Assembly: GCA_007693785.1 (NCBI GenBank)
Contig: RECY01000029.1
Location: forward strand, 1 to 64,000
DNA: 64,000 bases
Reading direction: 5' to 3'
DNA from: Phycisphaerales bacterium
Lineage (GTDB): Bacteria; Planctomycetota; Phycisphaerae; Phycisphaerales; UBA1924
Shown: piece after piece, positions 25,770-38,035 of the stretch
Layout: every line of letters starts with the position of its first letter
How positions within the stretch are numbered: position 1 is the stretch's first letter
Position numbers and translations under genes: made by a program
Notes under the pieces: model-generated
The model's database searches: none
Seen by the model: only the letters and a program-made list of their open reading frames with translations
Told to the model about the DNA's origin: nothing

Positions 25770-26764
25770 TCGATGCACGCGACGATCACGAGGATGGAGC
25801 GCCGTCGCCCGGGTTGGCGGGGGGTGAGGCGTCGGGGTCCGCGGGCTCGGGCGAGGGTGTGGGCGAGGATTCGGGCGACATCTCGTCGGACACGGCGTCG
25901 TTCGTGTCGGACGACTTGACGCCTTCGGGTGAGGCGTCCGAGGGCGCGGTCGAGTTGGACTTGTTCGGCAAGCCGCCGCCGGAGGGCAAGCGGAACTGGG
26001 CGCACCGTCGCGCGGAGCCTCGCGCGTTGGCGTTGTTGTGGACGGTTTTTTTGTTGCTGGCGACGGTGGGGACGTTCGTGTCGGCGGGGACGGACGGCCT
26101 GATGTCGGTGGAGAGCTACCGCTACGCGGCTCGGGGCTTGTTGACGGTGATCATGGTGGGGGCGACGCTGCTGTGGCCGGTGGTCCGGTTGAGCCAGTCG
26201 CTCCCGAGCGAGGGCGGGGTGCGGGGTTCGGCGAAGGACGTGTTCGTGGTGGTGTTCCCGGCGCAGGCGATTCTTTGGCCTCAGGCGCTGCTGGCGCGGT
26301 GGCCGATCGAGGTGATGGCGGGGTCGGTCGCGTTGCTGACGGCCTGGTCGGTGCTGGTGGGCGCGGGGCTCGCGTGGGCGCTGGGGGCGCGTGAGCCCGG
26401 GATGCGCCGATTGCCGGCGCGGGTGGCGACGGGGTGGGCGCTGGCGTTTGTCGGGCTGGGCCTGGCGGGGCCGGGGTGGTGGCTTGTGAGTTCGTGGATG
26501 GGCGGCGGTGTGGCGGCGTCCGCGGACGGCGTGCGTTTGTCGTGGATGGCTTCGCCCTGGACGGGGCAGTTGGAACTGGTGCGGGACCGGTCGTGGTCGG
26601 GGCGGAGCGCGTGGGCGTCGAGCGGGCACTGGTGGGCGATCGGCGGGGTGATGGTGGTGGGTCTGGCGGGGTGGGTCGGGGCGTGGATGCGCGGCGTCGG
26701 GTCGCGGGGTGCGGGTTCGGGTAACGACGGGGACGGGGTGGTCCCGGGTGCTCGGGCGGCCTAA
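25766..26764 (+). CDS. polytopic membrane protein of unknown function in cell-wall operon
   Basis: 332 residues. The first 75 are acidic and low-complexity (many Gly, Ser, Asp, Glu), probably a disordered cytosolic tail ending in L-D-L-F-G-K-P. Six hydrophobic segments follow (about 85-107, 122-140, 153-170, 178-205, 215-240 and 290-310). No family recognised. The GTG start overlaps the ftsQ-like stop by four bases, so it is the last gene of a five-gene translationally coupled unit, and a role in envelope growth or division is the reasonable inference. Confidence 0.72.
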   Translation: MIDARDDHEDGAPSPGLAGGEASGSAGSGEGVGEDSGDISSDTASFVSDDLTPSGEASEGAVELDLFGKPPPEGKRNWAHRRAEPRALALLWTVFLLLATVGTFVSAGTDGLMSVESYRYAARGLLTVIMVGATLLWPVVRLSQSLPSEGGVRGSAKDVFVVVFPAQAILWPQALLARWPIEVMAGSVALLTAWSVLVGAGLAWALGAREPGMRRLPARVATGWALAFVGLGLAGPGWWLVSSWMGGGVAASADGVRLSWMASPWTGQLELVRDRSWSGRSAWASSGHWWAIGGVMVVGLAGWVGAWMRGVGSRGAGSGNDGDGVVPGARAA

Positions 26765-26845
26765 TTTGTGGTGGATCGGGTCCGCCGCCGCCACTTTGCG
26801 CGTCGTCGGGCCCGTGTGCGTTTGCGCCACCGAAGGGAGCCGACG

Positions 26846-27313
26846 ATGGAACTGATCACGTCCGATGAGAAGAAGCAGTTGCAGAAGCGGCTGCAGGATT
26901 TGTTGGATCACCGATCGGTCATCAGCGAACGCATCGCCGAGGCGCGCGAGCTTGGCGACCTGAAAGAGAACTCGGAGTACCACGCGGCCCGCGAGCAGCA
27001 GGGGCTGGAGGAGGCCGAGATCCGACGCCTGCAGGACCGCCTGACGCACGCGAAGGTTGTGGACCACGATGCGGCGATCGCGAAGGACGTGGTCTTCCTG
27101 GGCTCAACGGTGAAGCTGCGCGACGTCTCCGACGGCGAGGAGGAACTGTTCCGCCTCGTCGGTGAGGCGACTGGCAGCGATACGGGGGGCGTGACGGAGG
27201 TCACGAGCAACAGCCCGATGGGCGAGGCGCTGATGAAGGCGCGGATCGGGGAAACGATCGCGGTGCGCGGGCCGCGGGGGACGATGAAGTTTGAGATCGT
27301 GGAGATCGTGTAG
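26846..27313 (+). CDS. greA: transcription elongation factor GreA
   Basis: 155-residue factor that enters the RNA polymerase secondary channel and stimulates cleavage of backtracked RNA. The N-terminal coiled coil carries the tip motif G-D-L-K-E-N-S-E-Y with the acidic residues that act at the active site, followed by E-Q-Q-G-L-E-E-A-E-I-R-R-L; the C-terminal FKBP-like domain ends N-S-P-M-G-E-A-L-M...I-G-E-T-I. The ATG at 26846 has aagggag 6 bases upstream. Monocistronic or last in the cell-wall operon; a strong terminator follows. Confidence 0.96.
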   Translation: MELITSDEKKQLQKRLQDLLDHRSVISERIAEARELGDLKENSEYHAAREQQGLEEAEIRRLQDRLTHAKVVDHDAAIAKDVVFLGSTVKLRDVSDGEEELFRLVGEATGSDTGGVTEVTSNSPMGEALMKARIGETIAVRGPRGTMKFEIVEIV

Positions 27314-27316
27314 GGA

Positions 27317-27345
27317 AAGCACTAGGGATTCGGCAATAGGTACTC
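27317..27345 (+). repeat. short repeat, family C copy 2
   Basis: aaagcactagggattcggca and the following ataggtactcgg resemble the units at 21071 and 63416. It lies between the greA stop and its terminator. Confidence 0.45.
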
Positions 27346-27360
27346 GGGGGGGTTGGATGG

Positions 27361-27393
27361 ACGCGGGCTTTTTAGGCTCGCGTTTTTTCTTTT
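27361..27393 (+). terminator. rho-independent terminator of greA
   Basis: Eight-pair stem acgcgggc/gctcgcgt (one G-T pair) with a T-rich loop, followed by TTTTTTCTTTT. Confidence 0.85.
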
Positions 27394-27406
27394 GCGGGTG
27401 GGATGG

Positions 27407-29635
27407 TTACGGGAGGCGGAGGGTGATGGGTTGGCCGTCTTGGGCGGTGGCTTTGGCGGCTCGCCCGTCTGCGGTGATGATCTCGACGTGCAGGGCGCGG
27501 GTTGGGCGGGGCATGTTGCCGGATTCGTCTTCGATGCGGACGGTGACGTCGCGGGCGTCGGTTTCGGCGAGGTAGACGGTGCGGAGGTAGCGCCCTTGCT
27601 GATGGGCGAAGCCGTCGCCGTCGTCTTCGTAGAGGGCGCCGTCGGCTTTGCCGTGCTCGTCGAGGGCGACGACCAGTGTGAGCGGGTCGAGCGGGCGCTC
27701 GTCGCTGTAGTTCATGATCGGGCCCATCGGGACAATCGCGCCGGCCTTGATGAACAGCTCGGGCAGGTCCGCGTCGGTCGGGTCGTTGAGGTGGGCGGCG
27801 GCGGGCTCGAAGCGTCGCCAGTCGCCGCGGGGCATGGGGGCGTCGCACTCGCCCTGGCGGGTGGTGCGGGCGCGGACGAGGACGTCCGGGCCGAGGAGGA
27901 AGCTGTCCTCGGCGTCGCGCAGCTTCGGGTCGGCGGGGTCCTCGAAGAAGAGCGGCTGCGCGACGGGGTCGCCGAGGCGGCTGGCGCGTTCGAAGAGCGT
28001 GTAAAGATACGGCAGCAGTCGGTAGCGGCGCTGGATGGCGAGTCGGCAGACGTGCTCGGTGCGCTCGCCGAAGGACCAGGGCTCGTGGTCGGGCATGATG
28101 GTGTCGCCGCCGACGCCGGCGCCGTCGGCCTTGGGGTCGCGGTACTTGTTGGTGTGCCCGCGTGCGAAGGGGAGGAGGGCGCCGATGCCCATCCAGCGTG
28201 CGAAGAGCTCGGGCGTGGCGAGGTAGCCGAAGCCGCCGATGTCCGGGCCGGCGAAGGGCTGTCCGCTGAGCCCGAGGTTGAGGGCCATCGGGATGGACCA
28301 GTGCAGGTGCTGCCACGTGGAGAGGTTGTCGCCGGTCCAGGTCGCGGCGTATCGGTGGGAGCCGAGGTAGCCGGCGCGGGTGAGGACGAAGGGTCGCTTG
28401 TCGGGGTTGGCGGCGGCGATGCCGTCGCGCGTGGCTTGAGCCATGAGCATGCCGTAGACGTTGTGGTAGAGGGTGTGGGGCCCGGGGCCGCCGAGCTCGT
28501 CGTCGGCGAGGTGGAGGTTGGACTCGGGCATGGTTTTGGTGGCGACGTGGAAGACGGCGGGCTCGTTCATGTCGTTCCAGACGCCGTCGATGCCGGTCGC
28601 CATGAAATCCTTGTAGAGCCCGGCCCACCAGTGGCGGACCTGCTTGCTGGTGAAGTCGGGGAAGGCGCAGGGGCCGGGCCAGACCGAGCCGTGGTATTCC
28701 GCGCCGTGTTTATCCGTGACGGCGTAGCCGCCCTCGGTGAGCTGCTGGTAGACGAAGTAGTCGGGATCGACCTTGATGCCGGGGTCGATCATCCAGACGG
28801 CGCGGTAGCCGAGGGTGTGGAGGTGGTCGTTGAGCCCCTTGGGGTCGGGGAATTGTTCTTTGTCGAAGGTGAAGCAGCGGAATTCGTGCATGTAGTCGAT
28901 GTCGAGCCAGATGACGTCGCAGGGGATGTCGCGGTCTCGGAAGCCCTGGGCAATCTCGCGGACGCGGGCGTCGGGGTGGTAGGACCAGCGGCACTGCTGG
29001 TAGCCAAGCGCCCAGCGGGGGGGGAGGGGCATCGTGCCGGTGAGTTCGGCGAGTGCTCGGACGACGTCGCGCGGGTGGTCGCGTTCGATGACGACGATCG
29101 CGGGGGTTGGGCCGAAGGTTTCGAACTTGATGCCGGCGGCGAGGTCGATGGTGCATCGGCTGGTGGTTTCGCAGAAGACGCCGAAGGCGGAGCCGTCCGC
29201 GCGGACGCCCAGGACCCAGGGGTGGGACTGGTAGAGGTGCGGCGTTTTGTCGGAATAGCCGAAGGCGTCGTGGTTCCAGCAGGTGGTGACGGTGCCGTTG
29301 CGTCGGAAGGGGCCAGCGACTTCGCCGGTGGCGTAGAGGCTGGTGCCGGGGGCGATGGGGATGTGGGCGACGTGGTAGTTGTGCCCGATCGCGCGGAATC
29401 GCGGGTTGGTGGGGCGTTGCTGCGGGGCGGGGCCGAGCGTGCGCGGGGGCTCGGCGTAGGCGGGGTTCGGGCGAAGGGGCTGATCGGCGAGGGCGGGGTC
29501 GCGGAACCGGATCACGCGATCACCCAGCGACTGGGGGATCGGGTCGGTCCGCGGTGTGCGCAGGCTGACGGCGAGGCGGCAGAGCGTTCGTCGTGCGGCG
29601 GCGGTAGAGGCTTCGAATCGCTCGCGGGGTGTCAT
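27407..29635 (-). CDS. glycoside hydrolase family 31 alpha-glucosidase-type enzyme
   Basis: 742 residues, retaining alpha-glycosidase of family GH31. N-terminal galactose-mutarotase-like beta domain (to about residue 200), catalytic barrel with W-L-D-I-D-Y-M (near 244-250), and the nucleophile Asp355 in G-V-W-N-D-M-N-E-P. The region G-D-N-x-x-x-W-x-x-L and H-T-N-K-Y-R-D-P also fit the family. No signal peptide is present, so it acts in the cytosol, probably on maltose- or starch-derived oligosaccharides; the exact linkage is unknown. aagga lies 8 bases before the ATG. No sugar transporter or other glycan genes are adjacent. Confidence 0.93.
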   Translation of the reverse strand: MTPRERFEASTAAARRTLCRLAVSLRTPRTDPIPQSLGDRVIRFRDPALADQPLRPNPAYAEPPRTLGPAPQQRPTNPRFRAIGHNYHVAHIPIAPGTSLYATGEVAGPFRRNGTVTTCWNHDAFGYSDKTPHLYQSHPWVLGVRADGSAFGVFCETTSRCTIDLAAGIKFETFGPTPAIVVIERDHPRDVVRALAELTGTMPLPPRWALGYQQCRWSYHPDARVREIAQGFRDRDIPCDVIWLDIDYMHEFRCFTFDKEQFPDPKGLNDHLHTLGYRAVWMIDPGIKVDPDYFVYQQLTEGGYAVTDKHGAEYHGSVWPGPCAFPDFTSKQVRHWWAGLYKDFMATGIDGVWNDMNEPAVFHVATKTMPESNLHLADDELGGPGPHTLYHNVYGMLMAQATRDGIAAANPDKRPFVLTRAGYLGSHRYAATWTGDNLSTWQHLHWSIPMALNLGLSGQPFAGPDIGGFGYLATPELFARWMGIGALLPFARGHTNKYRDPKADGAGVGGDTIMPDHEPWSFGERTEHVCRLAIQRRYRLLPYLYTLFERASRLGDPVAQPLFFEDPADPKLRDAEDSFLLGPDVLVRARTTRQGECDAPMPRGDWRRFEPAAAHLNDPTDADLPELFIKAGAIVPMGPIMNYSDERPLDPLTLVVALDEHGKADGALYEDDGDGFAHQQGRYLRTVYLAETDARDVTVRIEDESGNMPRPTRALHVEIITADGRAAKATAQDGQPITLRLP

Positions 29636-29864
29636 GGGTGGAGTCCTTGATCAGAGGCGTTGCGTGGCGGGCGATTGTTGAGCCCCGGGCGGCGCGGGGC
29701 GAGCGTGCGGGGTGCGGCGTAGTTTTCCGGGAAAGTGTGCGCAGGTTCTTGTATGAAGTTCTGCGTGCCGGCGCATGTTCTTATTGGTTGCGCCTTGGAT
29801 CGAGGCCTAGCATCGGGGTTGTGGGCACGCCATCCTTGTTTGGGCTCCGCCCGGCTTCGGCGGC

Positions 29865-30749
29865 GTGCTTGCGAGCGGAAGTGGATTGGATGGGTGGCGC
29901 TCGCGGGGACGCGGCGTCGGCGGAGATCCGATAGGTGAGACCGAGGACGGTGCGTGGCTTCACGTCGAGGACGTGCGGGCTGTGGTGCGCTTGCTGAGCG
30001 AGGCGGCGGCTGCGCGGGAGAGCGCCCCCGCGATGAAGCGACGGATCGCGAGCGGGCTGGCGGCTTTGATCGATGCGGACGCCTGGCTGTGGGCGGTTTC
30101 GGAGCTCTCGATCGGCGAACGCTTCGACGGCGCGTTCTCCACGCTGCTCTACAACGGGCTCGACGAGCGCCAGCTCGCGATGCTCTATCAGGGCATGTAC
30201 GACCCGAAGCTCCCGCCGCCGGAGCGGGAGGCGATGACGCCGGACCTGATCGCGGGCGAGCACTTCACGCGCCGCCGGGAAGATCTTGTCCCGACGCATG
30301 AGTGGCGTGCCTCGGGGCATTACAAGCAGTACCGGGCCCCGCACAACATGGACGAGTTTGTGTGCTCGGTCTACCCGTTGAGCGCGTCGGGGCGGAGCGT
30401 CGTCGCGTTTCACCGCGCGACGGGACGCCCGGCGTTCTCGGTGCGGGATCGTCGCCTGGTCCACGTGGTCATGAGTGAGCTCGGCCCGCTGCACACCGAT
30501 ACGGGCAATCTGCCGCTCGGCGGCACGCCAGGCCCGAGTGTCGCCGGCCTGAGCCCGCGTCTGCGGACGGTCTTCGGGCTGCTGCTGGAGGGCTGGAGCC
30601 GCAAGCAGATCTCCGAGCACCTCACGCTCAGCCCGCACACCGTGGCGGAGTACAAGCGAGCGATCTACAAGCACTTCGGCGTCCACAGCCAACGCGAGCT
30701 GCAAGCCCGCTTCCACCAGGGCGACGGCGGGGACGTGCGCGGGAGGTGA
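29865..30749 (+). CDS. LuxR-type transcriptional regulator
   Basis: Regulator of up to 294 residues. The C-terminal 60 residues are a LuxR/NarL-type helix-turn-helix: L-S-P-R-L-R-T-V-F-G-L-L-L-E-G-W-S-R-K-Q-I-S-E-H-L, then S-P-H-T-V-A-E-Y-K-R-A-I-Y. The N-terminal 200 residues (D-A-W-L-W-A-V-S-E-L, Y-K-Q-Y-R, F-V-C-S-V-Y-P-L) look like a GAF-type sensory domain without a phospho-acceptor Asp pattern. The start is unsure: no codon has a good ribosome site, and GTG 29973 is an alternative to GTG 29865. Divergent from the GH31 gene, which could be a target, but that is a guess. Confidence 0.82.
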   Translation: MLASGSGLDGWRSRGRGVGGDPIGETEDGAWLHVEDVRAVVRLLSEAAAARESAPAMKRRIASGLAALIDADAWLWAVSELSIGERFDGAFSTLLYNGLDERQLAMLYQGMYDPKLPPPEREAMTPDLIAGEHFTRRREDLVPTHEWRASGHYKQYRAPHNMDEFVCSVYPLSASGRSVVAFHRATGRPAFSVRDRRLVHVVMSELGPLHTDTGNLPLGGTPGPSVAGLSPRLRTVFGLLLEGWSRKQISEHLTLSPHTVAEYKRAIYKHFGVHSQRELQARFHQGDGGDVRGR

Positions 30750-30781
30750 GTCTCTGGCCACGCCTCCGGCAACTGGCAGCG

Positions 30782-31582
30782 TTAGCGGTCGGCAAGGTCG
30801 CGTCCGCGGACGCCGTCGAGGGTCCACGTGCCGGGGGCGGCTTGGCCTACGAATGTCAGCCGGATGTCCGTATTCTCCCTAGGAATGACGCCGTTCGGCG
30901 AGAAGTACCCCCGAGCGATCCGCCAGGCGTGGGTTCGTTGGGCGCTCCCGTCGGCCGCCGCCATGAAGACCCATGGCGAGGGTGTCATCCGATAGATCGG
31001 TCCGGCTTGCGGGTGGACCTGCTCCAGTTCTTGATCCAATGGTTGGTGCAACAAGAGCGATTTCGCGGCCGGGTGACGCACCTCGCTGACGCGGGTCGAG
31101 CGGCGCTGCGCGCGATCGAGGCGGGTGCTGGGGTTCCAGAAGAGCGGGTCGGCGACGAAGGCTTGGGAGTAGTGATAGTCGGTGTGCCCGGTCTCGTTGG
31201 ATCGGGGGTCGAAGAAGACCTGGTTCCATGAGTTGGTGTCGTAGTCGTCCCGGGCCATGAAGACGTGCCAGAGCCAGAACTGTTCGAAGTAGTGGCGGGG
31301 CTCGGGGCCGCCGAGGTCGATGGTTTCTTGGCTCGGCGGGATGAGCAGCGGCCACTGGTCGTCGTGCGAGGCGGTGTAGGACGCGAAGACGCCGGCGTGC
31401 TGGCGGAGGTTGGAGATCGACTGCGCGTCGCGTGCGGACTCGCGGAAGTGCCCGATCGCGGGGATGCTGAGCGCGATGAGGATCGCGAGGACGGTGATCG
31501 CGATGACGAGCTCGATCGCGGTGAGCCCGGCGGCTTGTACACATGGCGTTCGCGGATGATGGCGAGGTGTCGCGTTTCGCAT
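30782..31582 (-). CDS. pseudopilin with prepilin-type leader
   Basis: 266 residues. The leader ends A-A-G and is followed by L-T-A-I-E-L-V-I-A-I-T-V-L-A-I-L: the Gly before the cut and the glutamate at position +5 are the prepilin peptidase and N-methylation signature. The long membrane/coil helix is followed by a globular part with many aromatic residues (H-Y-F-E-Q-F-W-L-W-H). Planctomycetes carry many such one-off prepilin-like proteins of unknown function; the size is larger than a typical minor pseudopilin. It starts 11 bases after the stop of the upstream gene and forms a two-gene unit with it. Confidence 0.85.
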   Translation of the reverse strand: MRNATPRHHPRTPCVQAAGLTAIELVIAITVLAILIALSIPAIGHFRESARDAQSISNLRQHAGVFASYTASHDDQWPLLIPPSQETIDLGGPEPRHYFEQFWLWHVFMARDDYDTNSWNQVFFDPRSNETGHTDYHYSQAFVADPLFWNPSTRLDRAQRRSTRVSEVRHPAAKSLLLHQPLDQELEQVHPQAGPIYRMTPSPWVFMAAADGSAQRTHAWRIARGYFSPNGVIPRENTDIRLTFVGQAAPGTWTLDGVRGRDLADR

Positions 31583-31593
31583 CGCGGCGGCCC

Positions 31594-32718
31594 TCAGGCG
31601 TGGTGGCGACGGAAGAGCACGCCCGCGCCGATCGCCGCGGCGACCGCGGGGATTGCGAGCAACCAGAGCAGCCCGAAGCTTCGGACCGGGGGCGGGTGCG
31701 CGTCTTCGGACACGGGGTCTGACTCAGGGTGTGGCGGGGGCGTGACGCGGACCGTGCCGCCCCTCGGGCGGTTGTCGACGAGGGTGAGGGCGTCGATCTC
31801 GCCTCGGACGGCGTCGTGTTGACGCTTCGCGTCCGGGAGCGCGGTGACGCGTTGCAACTCGCCTCGCTCGAGCGGGCGAGCGGACTCGACGCGGTGTCGC
31901 AACTCGAGCGTGCGGTTTGGGAGAAACTCCTCGGCGATGGTCGCCAACGGGGCGTTCGCGACGGAGGTCCATTCGCGGTAGCCCCATCTTCGCCCGAGCT
32001 CTTCGGGCGAGGCGTCGCTCTGGGTGACGAGGGCTTCGGTCGCGAGGCCGGTGTTGGTTGCGGGGTCGAAGGTGCCGGAGAGGCGGATCATCATGCCCTG
32101 TTCGGGGAGGCCGGCATCGGCGGTCCATGTTGTGGCATCGGGGGTGGCCTGGAAGCGGGTGACGCGCATGCCGTGGCCCGCGTTCGCGACACTGAAGCCG
32201 CCCGCGGCGAGGGATTGCACGAGGCGTTGGATGCGCCGGATCTCGCCCGGGTGGTCGTACTCGGGCGGGATGCGCCCGGCGCTGGAAACGGTGAGCTGTG
32301 CGGGCGCGCGTCCCCACGCGGTTCGTCCGTCGAAGGCGACGTCGAACTCGTAGCCGTCGTGGTCGGTGCTGTTGATGCGTCCGTGCCCGTTCGCCCCGAG
32401 CCAGATGTCGTAGGTGCGGACGTCGGGTCCGCGGGCGAGGCGTCGCTCGGCGATCTCGATGTCCCGTCGGCGGGGGTGATCGGGTCGCCCTTCCACTTCG
32501 CGCCGCCACGCGGCGAGCTCGGCCCGCGTGGGCGTCTCGTGCGACTCGACGATGACGCGCAGGTGCATGTCGTCGATCGTGGGGAGCGGGGTTTCCCAGG
32601 CCGTGCGGAACCACGCCTCGGCCGCTTCCGGGCTCGCGCGGGCGATCAGCGGCCCGAGCAGGCAGGCGATGCTTGCTGCGGTCAAGGCGATGCGGACTGT
32701 CCGGCACGTGATGGGCAT
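31594..32718 (-). CDS. exported protein with C-terminal membrane anchor, unknown function
   Basis: 374 residues. Signal peptide (residues 1-28), a soluble domain with a lone region T-Y-D-I-W-L-G-A-N-G-H-G-R, and a C-terminal transmembrane helix (F-G-L-L-W-L-L-A-I-P-A-V-A-A) ending R-R-H-H-A. The layout is that of a periplasmic domain tethered to the inner membrane. No family recognised. The start is the ATG at 32718, with ggaggg about 9 bases upstream, not the earlier in-frame codon. The adjacent pseudopilin gene suggests a shared role in an export or adhesion apparatus. Confidence 0.72.
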   Translation of the reverse strand: MPITCRTVRIALTAASIACLLGPLIARASPEAAEAWFRTAWETPLPTIDDMHLRVIVESHETPTRAELAAWRREVEGRPDHPRRRDIEIAERRLARGPDVRTYDIWLGANGHGRINSTDHDGYEFDVAFDGRTAWGRAPAQLTVSSAGRIPPEYDHPGEIRRIQRLVQSLAAGGFSVANAGHGMRVTRFQATPDATTWTADAGLPEQGMMIRLSGTFDPATNTGLATEALVTQSDASPEELGRRWGYREWTSVANAPLATIAEEFLPNRTLELRHRVESARPLERGELQRVTALPDAKRQHDAVRGEIDALTLVDNRPRGGTVRVTPPPHPESDPVSEDAHPPPVRSFGLLWLLAIPAVAAAIGAGVLFRRHHA

Positions 32719-32780
32719 TGGGCATCCCTCCCGACTCGCAACATAGCAGATGCGCGGGAAGCCCAAAAGCGGCGGATCGT

Positions 32781-32822
32781 AAAAAGCTGGAACAACAACA
32801 CCCCTCGCCTGAGGGGTGTTGT
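32781..32822 (-). terminator. terminator of the M28 peptidase gene
   Basis: Twelve-base stem around gcct (acaacacccctc/gaggggtgttgt); on the minus strand a TTTTT follows after about nine bases. Confidence 0.7.
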
Positions 32823-32850
32823 GTGCTTGGCCATTCCTGGTTGACGGCGT

Positions 32851-34785
32851 TTATCCGCCGGTCTGGCGGGCTTGCAGGGTCATCTCGAGATCGAGCTGTT
32901 CGTCGCCGCGTTGGATGGTGACGAGGACCTTGTCGCCGGGCTGGTGGCTGGTGAGCATGGGCATCCAAGCTTCGACAGTGGGTGTGGCGCGGCCGTTCCA
33001 TGCGGTGATGCGGTCGCCTTGTCGGATGCCGGCTTCTTCGGCGCTGGTGCCCTCGGAGACGTCGGCGACGAGGATGCCGGGCTGCCCGTCGCCGTCGTAA
33101 TTGCCGGGGGCGATGCCGACGCGGACGCTGACGCGCCCCATGGGGGGGACGGAGGCTTGCTGCTGGCTGCGATCGGGGCTGGTGAAGGTGAGGCGATCGG
33201 GGTGCTGCGCGAGCGCGTGGGCGATGTTATGAAAGAGGTTCGCGGTCTTGGCGGCGGCGGTGCGGTTGATCTTCCAGCTCACGTCTTCGGGGGTGTGGTA
33301 GTCGTCATGGAAGTCGGCGATGATCGCGAAGAGGACGGGGAGCCCGGCTTGATAGAAGGGCCAGTGGTCGCTGCGCCCGCTGATGCTGGTGGGCAGGACG
33401 ATCTCGAGTTCCGACGCGTCGAAGTGGGGCTGAAGGAGGTTGAGGAAGCCCTCGGCTGTGCCGGTGCCGGAGACGGAGAGGCGGTCGTTGCGGATGCGTC
33501 CGACCATGTCGAGGTTGAGCATGGTCATGGTCTGGTCAAGCGGGCGAGCTGGGTTGTTGGCGTAGTAGCGGGCGCCGTGGAGCCCGGATTCCTCGGCTGT
33601 GAACCAGAGGAAGATGATCGAGCGGGCGTCGGCGTCTTCGGGCATCTGGGCGTAGGTCTCGGCGAGCTTTTCGGCGACGAGCAGGACGGCTGCGGAGCCG
33701 GAGGCGTTGTCGTCGGCGCCGGGGTGGAGCGTGCCGCGGAGGGCGGGGGTGCGCGAGCCGAAGAGGCCCGGGCCGAGGTGGTCGTAGTGGGCGCCGATGA
33801 GGATGTACTCGTCGGCGAGCGCGCCGCGTCCGGGGAGGAGGGCACCGACGTTGTCGGTGGTGATGGGCTTGCGCTCGAGTTCGACGCCGACGGTGAGGCT
33901 CGTCGCGGTGCGGACGGGGGCGTGCCCGTCGTCGGCGAGGCGTCGGAGATCGGTGAAGCCGCGCCCTTGCTCGTCGCCGGCGCGCAGCAGGCGGTCGGCG
34001 GTCTCGTAGCTCATGTGGATGACGGGGATGTCGGTGAGCGTGGGGCCGGTGATGGAGCGCTCGTCCTCAAGCTGCGTGCGCCCGGTTTCGGGCGGGTTGA
34101 CGAGGATGATGCCCGCGGCACCGCGGTCGGCGGCGGCCTGGAACTTACTCGTCAGGCCCGCCGCGGGGGACCAGTTGCGCCGCGTCCACTGGCTGCGTCC
34201 CTCGTCGGTCATGGGCTCGTAGCGCGCGATCATCGCCCACTGCCCGCGGAGGCTGATGTCCTCGGGGAAGGAGGTGTAGCCGTCGGGCCCTTGCTCGATC
34301 GCGTAGCCGACGAAGGTGACCGGGGCGGTGAAGAAGCCGTTGCCGCTGGTACCGAGGACGTTAAAGTCGCGTCCGGGGTGGAAGGTGACGGCCTCGCCGC
34401 TGGGCAGGGCGGCCTGCAGGCGGCGCTCCGTGACGTCAATAAACGAGCCGGACTGGAACGGCTGGCGGTAGCCGTCGCCTGAATCGAAGACGGGCTCGAG
34501 CCCGAACTTCTCCACGTAGAACTGGATGTAGGAGGCGGCCCGCTCGATGCCGTCGGTGCCGGGCAGGCGTCCCTGCATGAACGGGTTGGCGAGGGTCGTG
34601 ATGTGCTCGTTGTACCGCTGCACGTCCGGGCCCGCGAGTTCGAGGGCGCGGGCGACCGGGGCGCGGTCGTCGGTGACAAAGCTGATCGTGTCCTCGGCGA
34701 GCGAGAGCAGCGGGAGGGCGGCCAGGCCCGCGAGGGCGAACAAGGGGGCGCGAGATCGTCGGCGTGCGGGCGTGTTCGAGGGCAT
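32851..34785 (-). CDS. exported M28-family zinc aminopeptidase with PA and PDZ domains
   Basis: 644 residues. Signal peptide; PA-type insert (residues about 130-300, G-I-I-L-V-N-P-P); M28 catalytic domain with the zinc ligands in I-G-A-H-Y-D-H-L-G, H-P-G-A-D-D-N-A-S-G, T-A-E-E-S-G-L-H-G and D-Y-H-T-P-E-D; then a C-terminal PDZ domain (G-I-L-V-A-D-V-S-E-G-T-S-A-E-E-A-G). It should remove N-terminal residues from peptides in the periplasm, with the PDZ domain for binding. The start is the ATG at 34785 with ggagaag 8 bases upstream. Divergent from gcvP. Confidence 0.93.
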   Translation of the reverse strand: MPSNTPARRRSRAPLFALAGLAALPLLSLAEDTISFVTDDRAPVARALELAGPDVQRYNEHITTLANPFMQGRLPGTDGIERAASYIQFYVEKFGLEPVFDSGDGYRQPFQSGSFIDVTERRLQAALPSGEAVTFHPGRDFNVLGTSGNGFFTAPVTFVGYAIEQGPDGYTSFPEDISLRGQWAMIARYEPMTDEGRSQWTRRNWSPAAGLTSKFQAAADRGAAGIILVNPPETGRTQLEDERSITGPTLTDIPVIHMSYETADRLLRAGDEQGRGFTDLRRLADDGHAPVRTATSLTVGVELERKPITTDNVGALLPGRGALADEYILIGAHYDHLGPGLFGSRTPALRGTLHPGADDNASGSAAVLLVAEKLAETYAQMPEDADARSIIFLWFTAEESGLHGARYYANNPARPLDQTMTMLNLDMVGRIRNDRLSVSGTGTAEGFLNLLQPHFDASELEIVLPTSISGRSDHWPFYQAGLPVLFAIIADFHDDYHTPEDVSWKINRTAAAKTANLFHNIAHALAQHPDRLTFTSPDRSQQQASVPPMGRVSVRVGIAPGNYDGDGQPGILVADVSEGTSAEEAGIRQGDRITAWNGRATPTVEAWMPMLTSHQPGDKVLVTIQRGDEQLDLEMTLQARQTGG

Positions 34786-34851
34786 CGGGTGTCTTCTCCG
34801 GAAGGCGGGGGGGTGACGAGCATGCCCGGTGTCGCGGGCGGATCGCCCCGC

Positions 34852-34878
34852 TTGATCGGGGCGGCAGACTCCTACCAT
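34852..34878 (+). promoter_or_regulatory. putative gcvP promoter
   Basis: TTGATC at 34852-34857 and TACCAT at 34873-34878 with a 15-base spacer, shorter than ideal. It would give a leader of about 140 bases with a ccgtcggc/gccgacgg hairpin just before the coding region. Confidence 0.3.
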
Positions 34879-35025
34879 AACAGGCCCGTGAAAGGCCTTG
34901 TGGGAAGGTGAACCGGCGCCGGCGGGGACCGGTTGCCCGGCGGGTGGTGTTCCGGGGTGGGCTTTAGGGTTTTAGAGGGGTTGCAAGCCGTCGGCGGGAG
35001 TGCCGACGGAGAAGTGGCGAGGCAT

Positions 35026-37989
<2,964 letters not shown>

Positions 37990-38035
37990 GCAGTGGGCTG
38001 AGCACGGGTTGAGCCCTCGCAGCACGGCTTCAACG

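Noticed and set aside
34886-35025. Glycine riboswitch in the gcvP leader
   Set aside because: The conserved GGAGAG and ACCGAAGG-type cores are absent; only a simple hairpin is visible.
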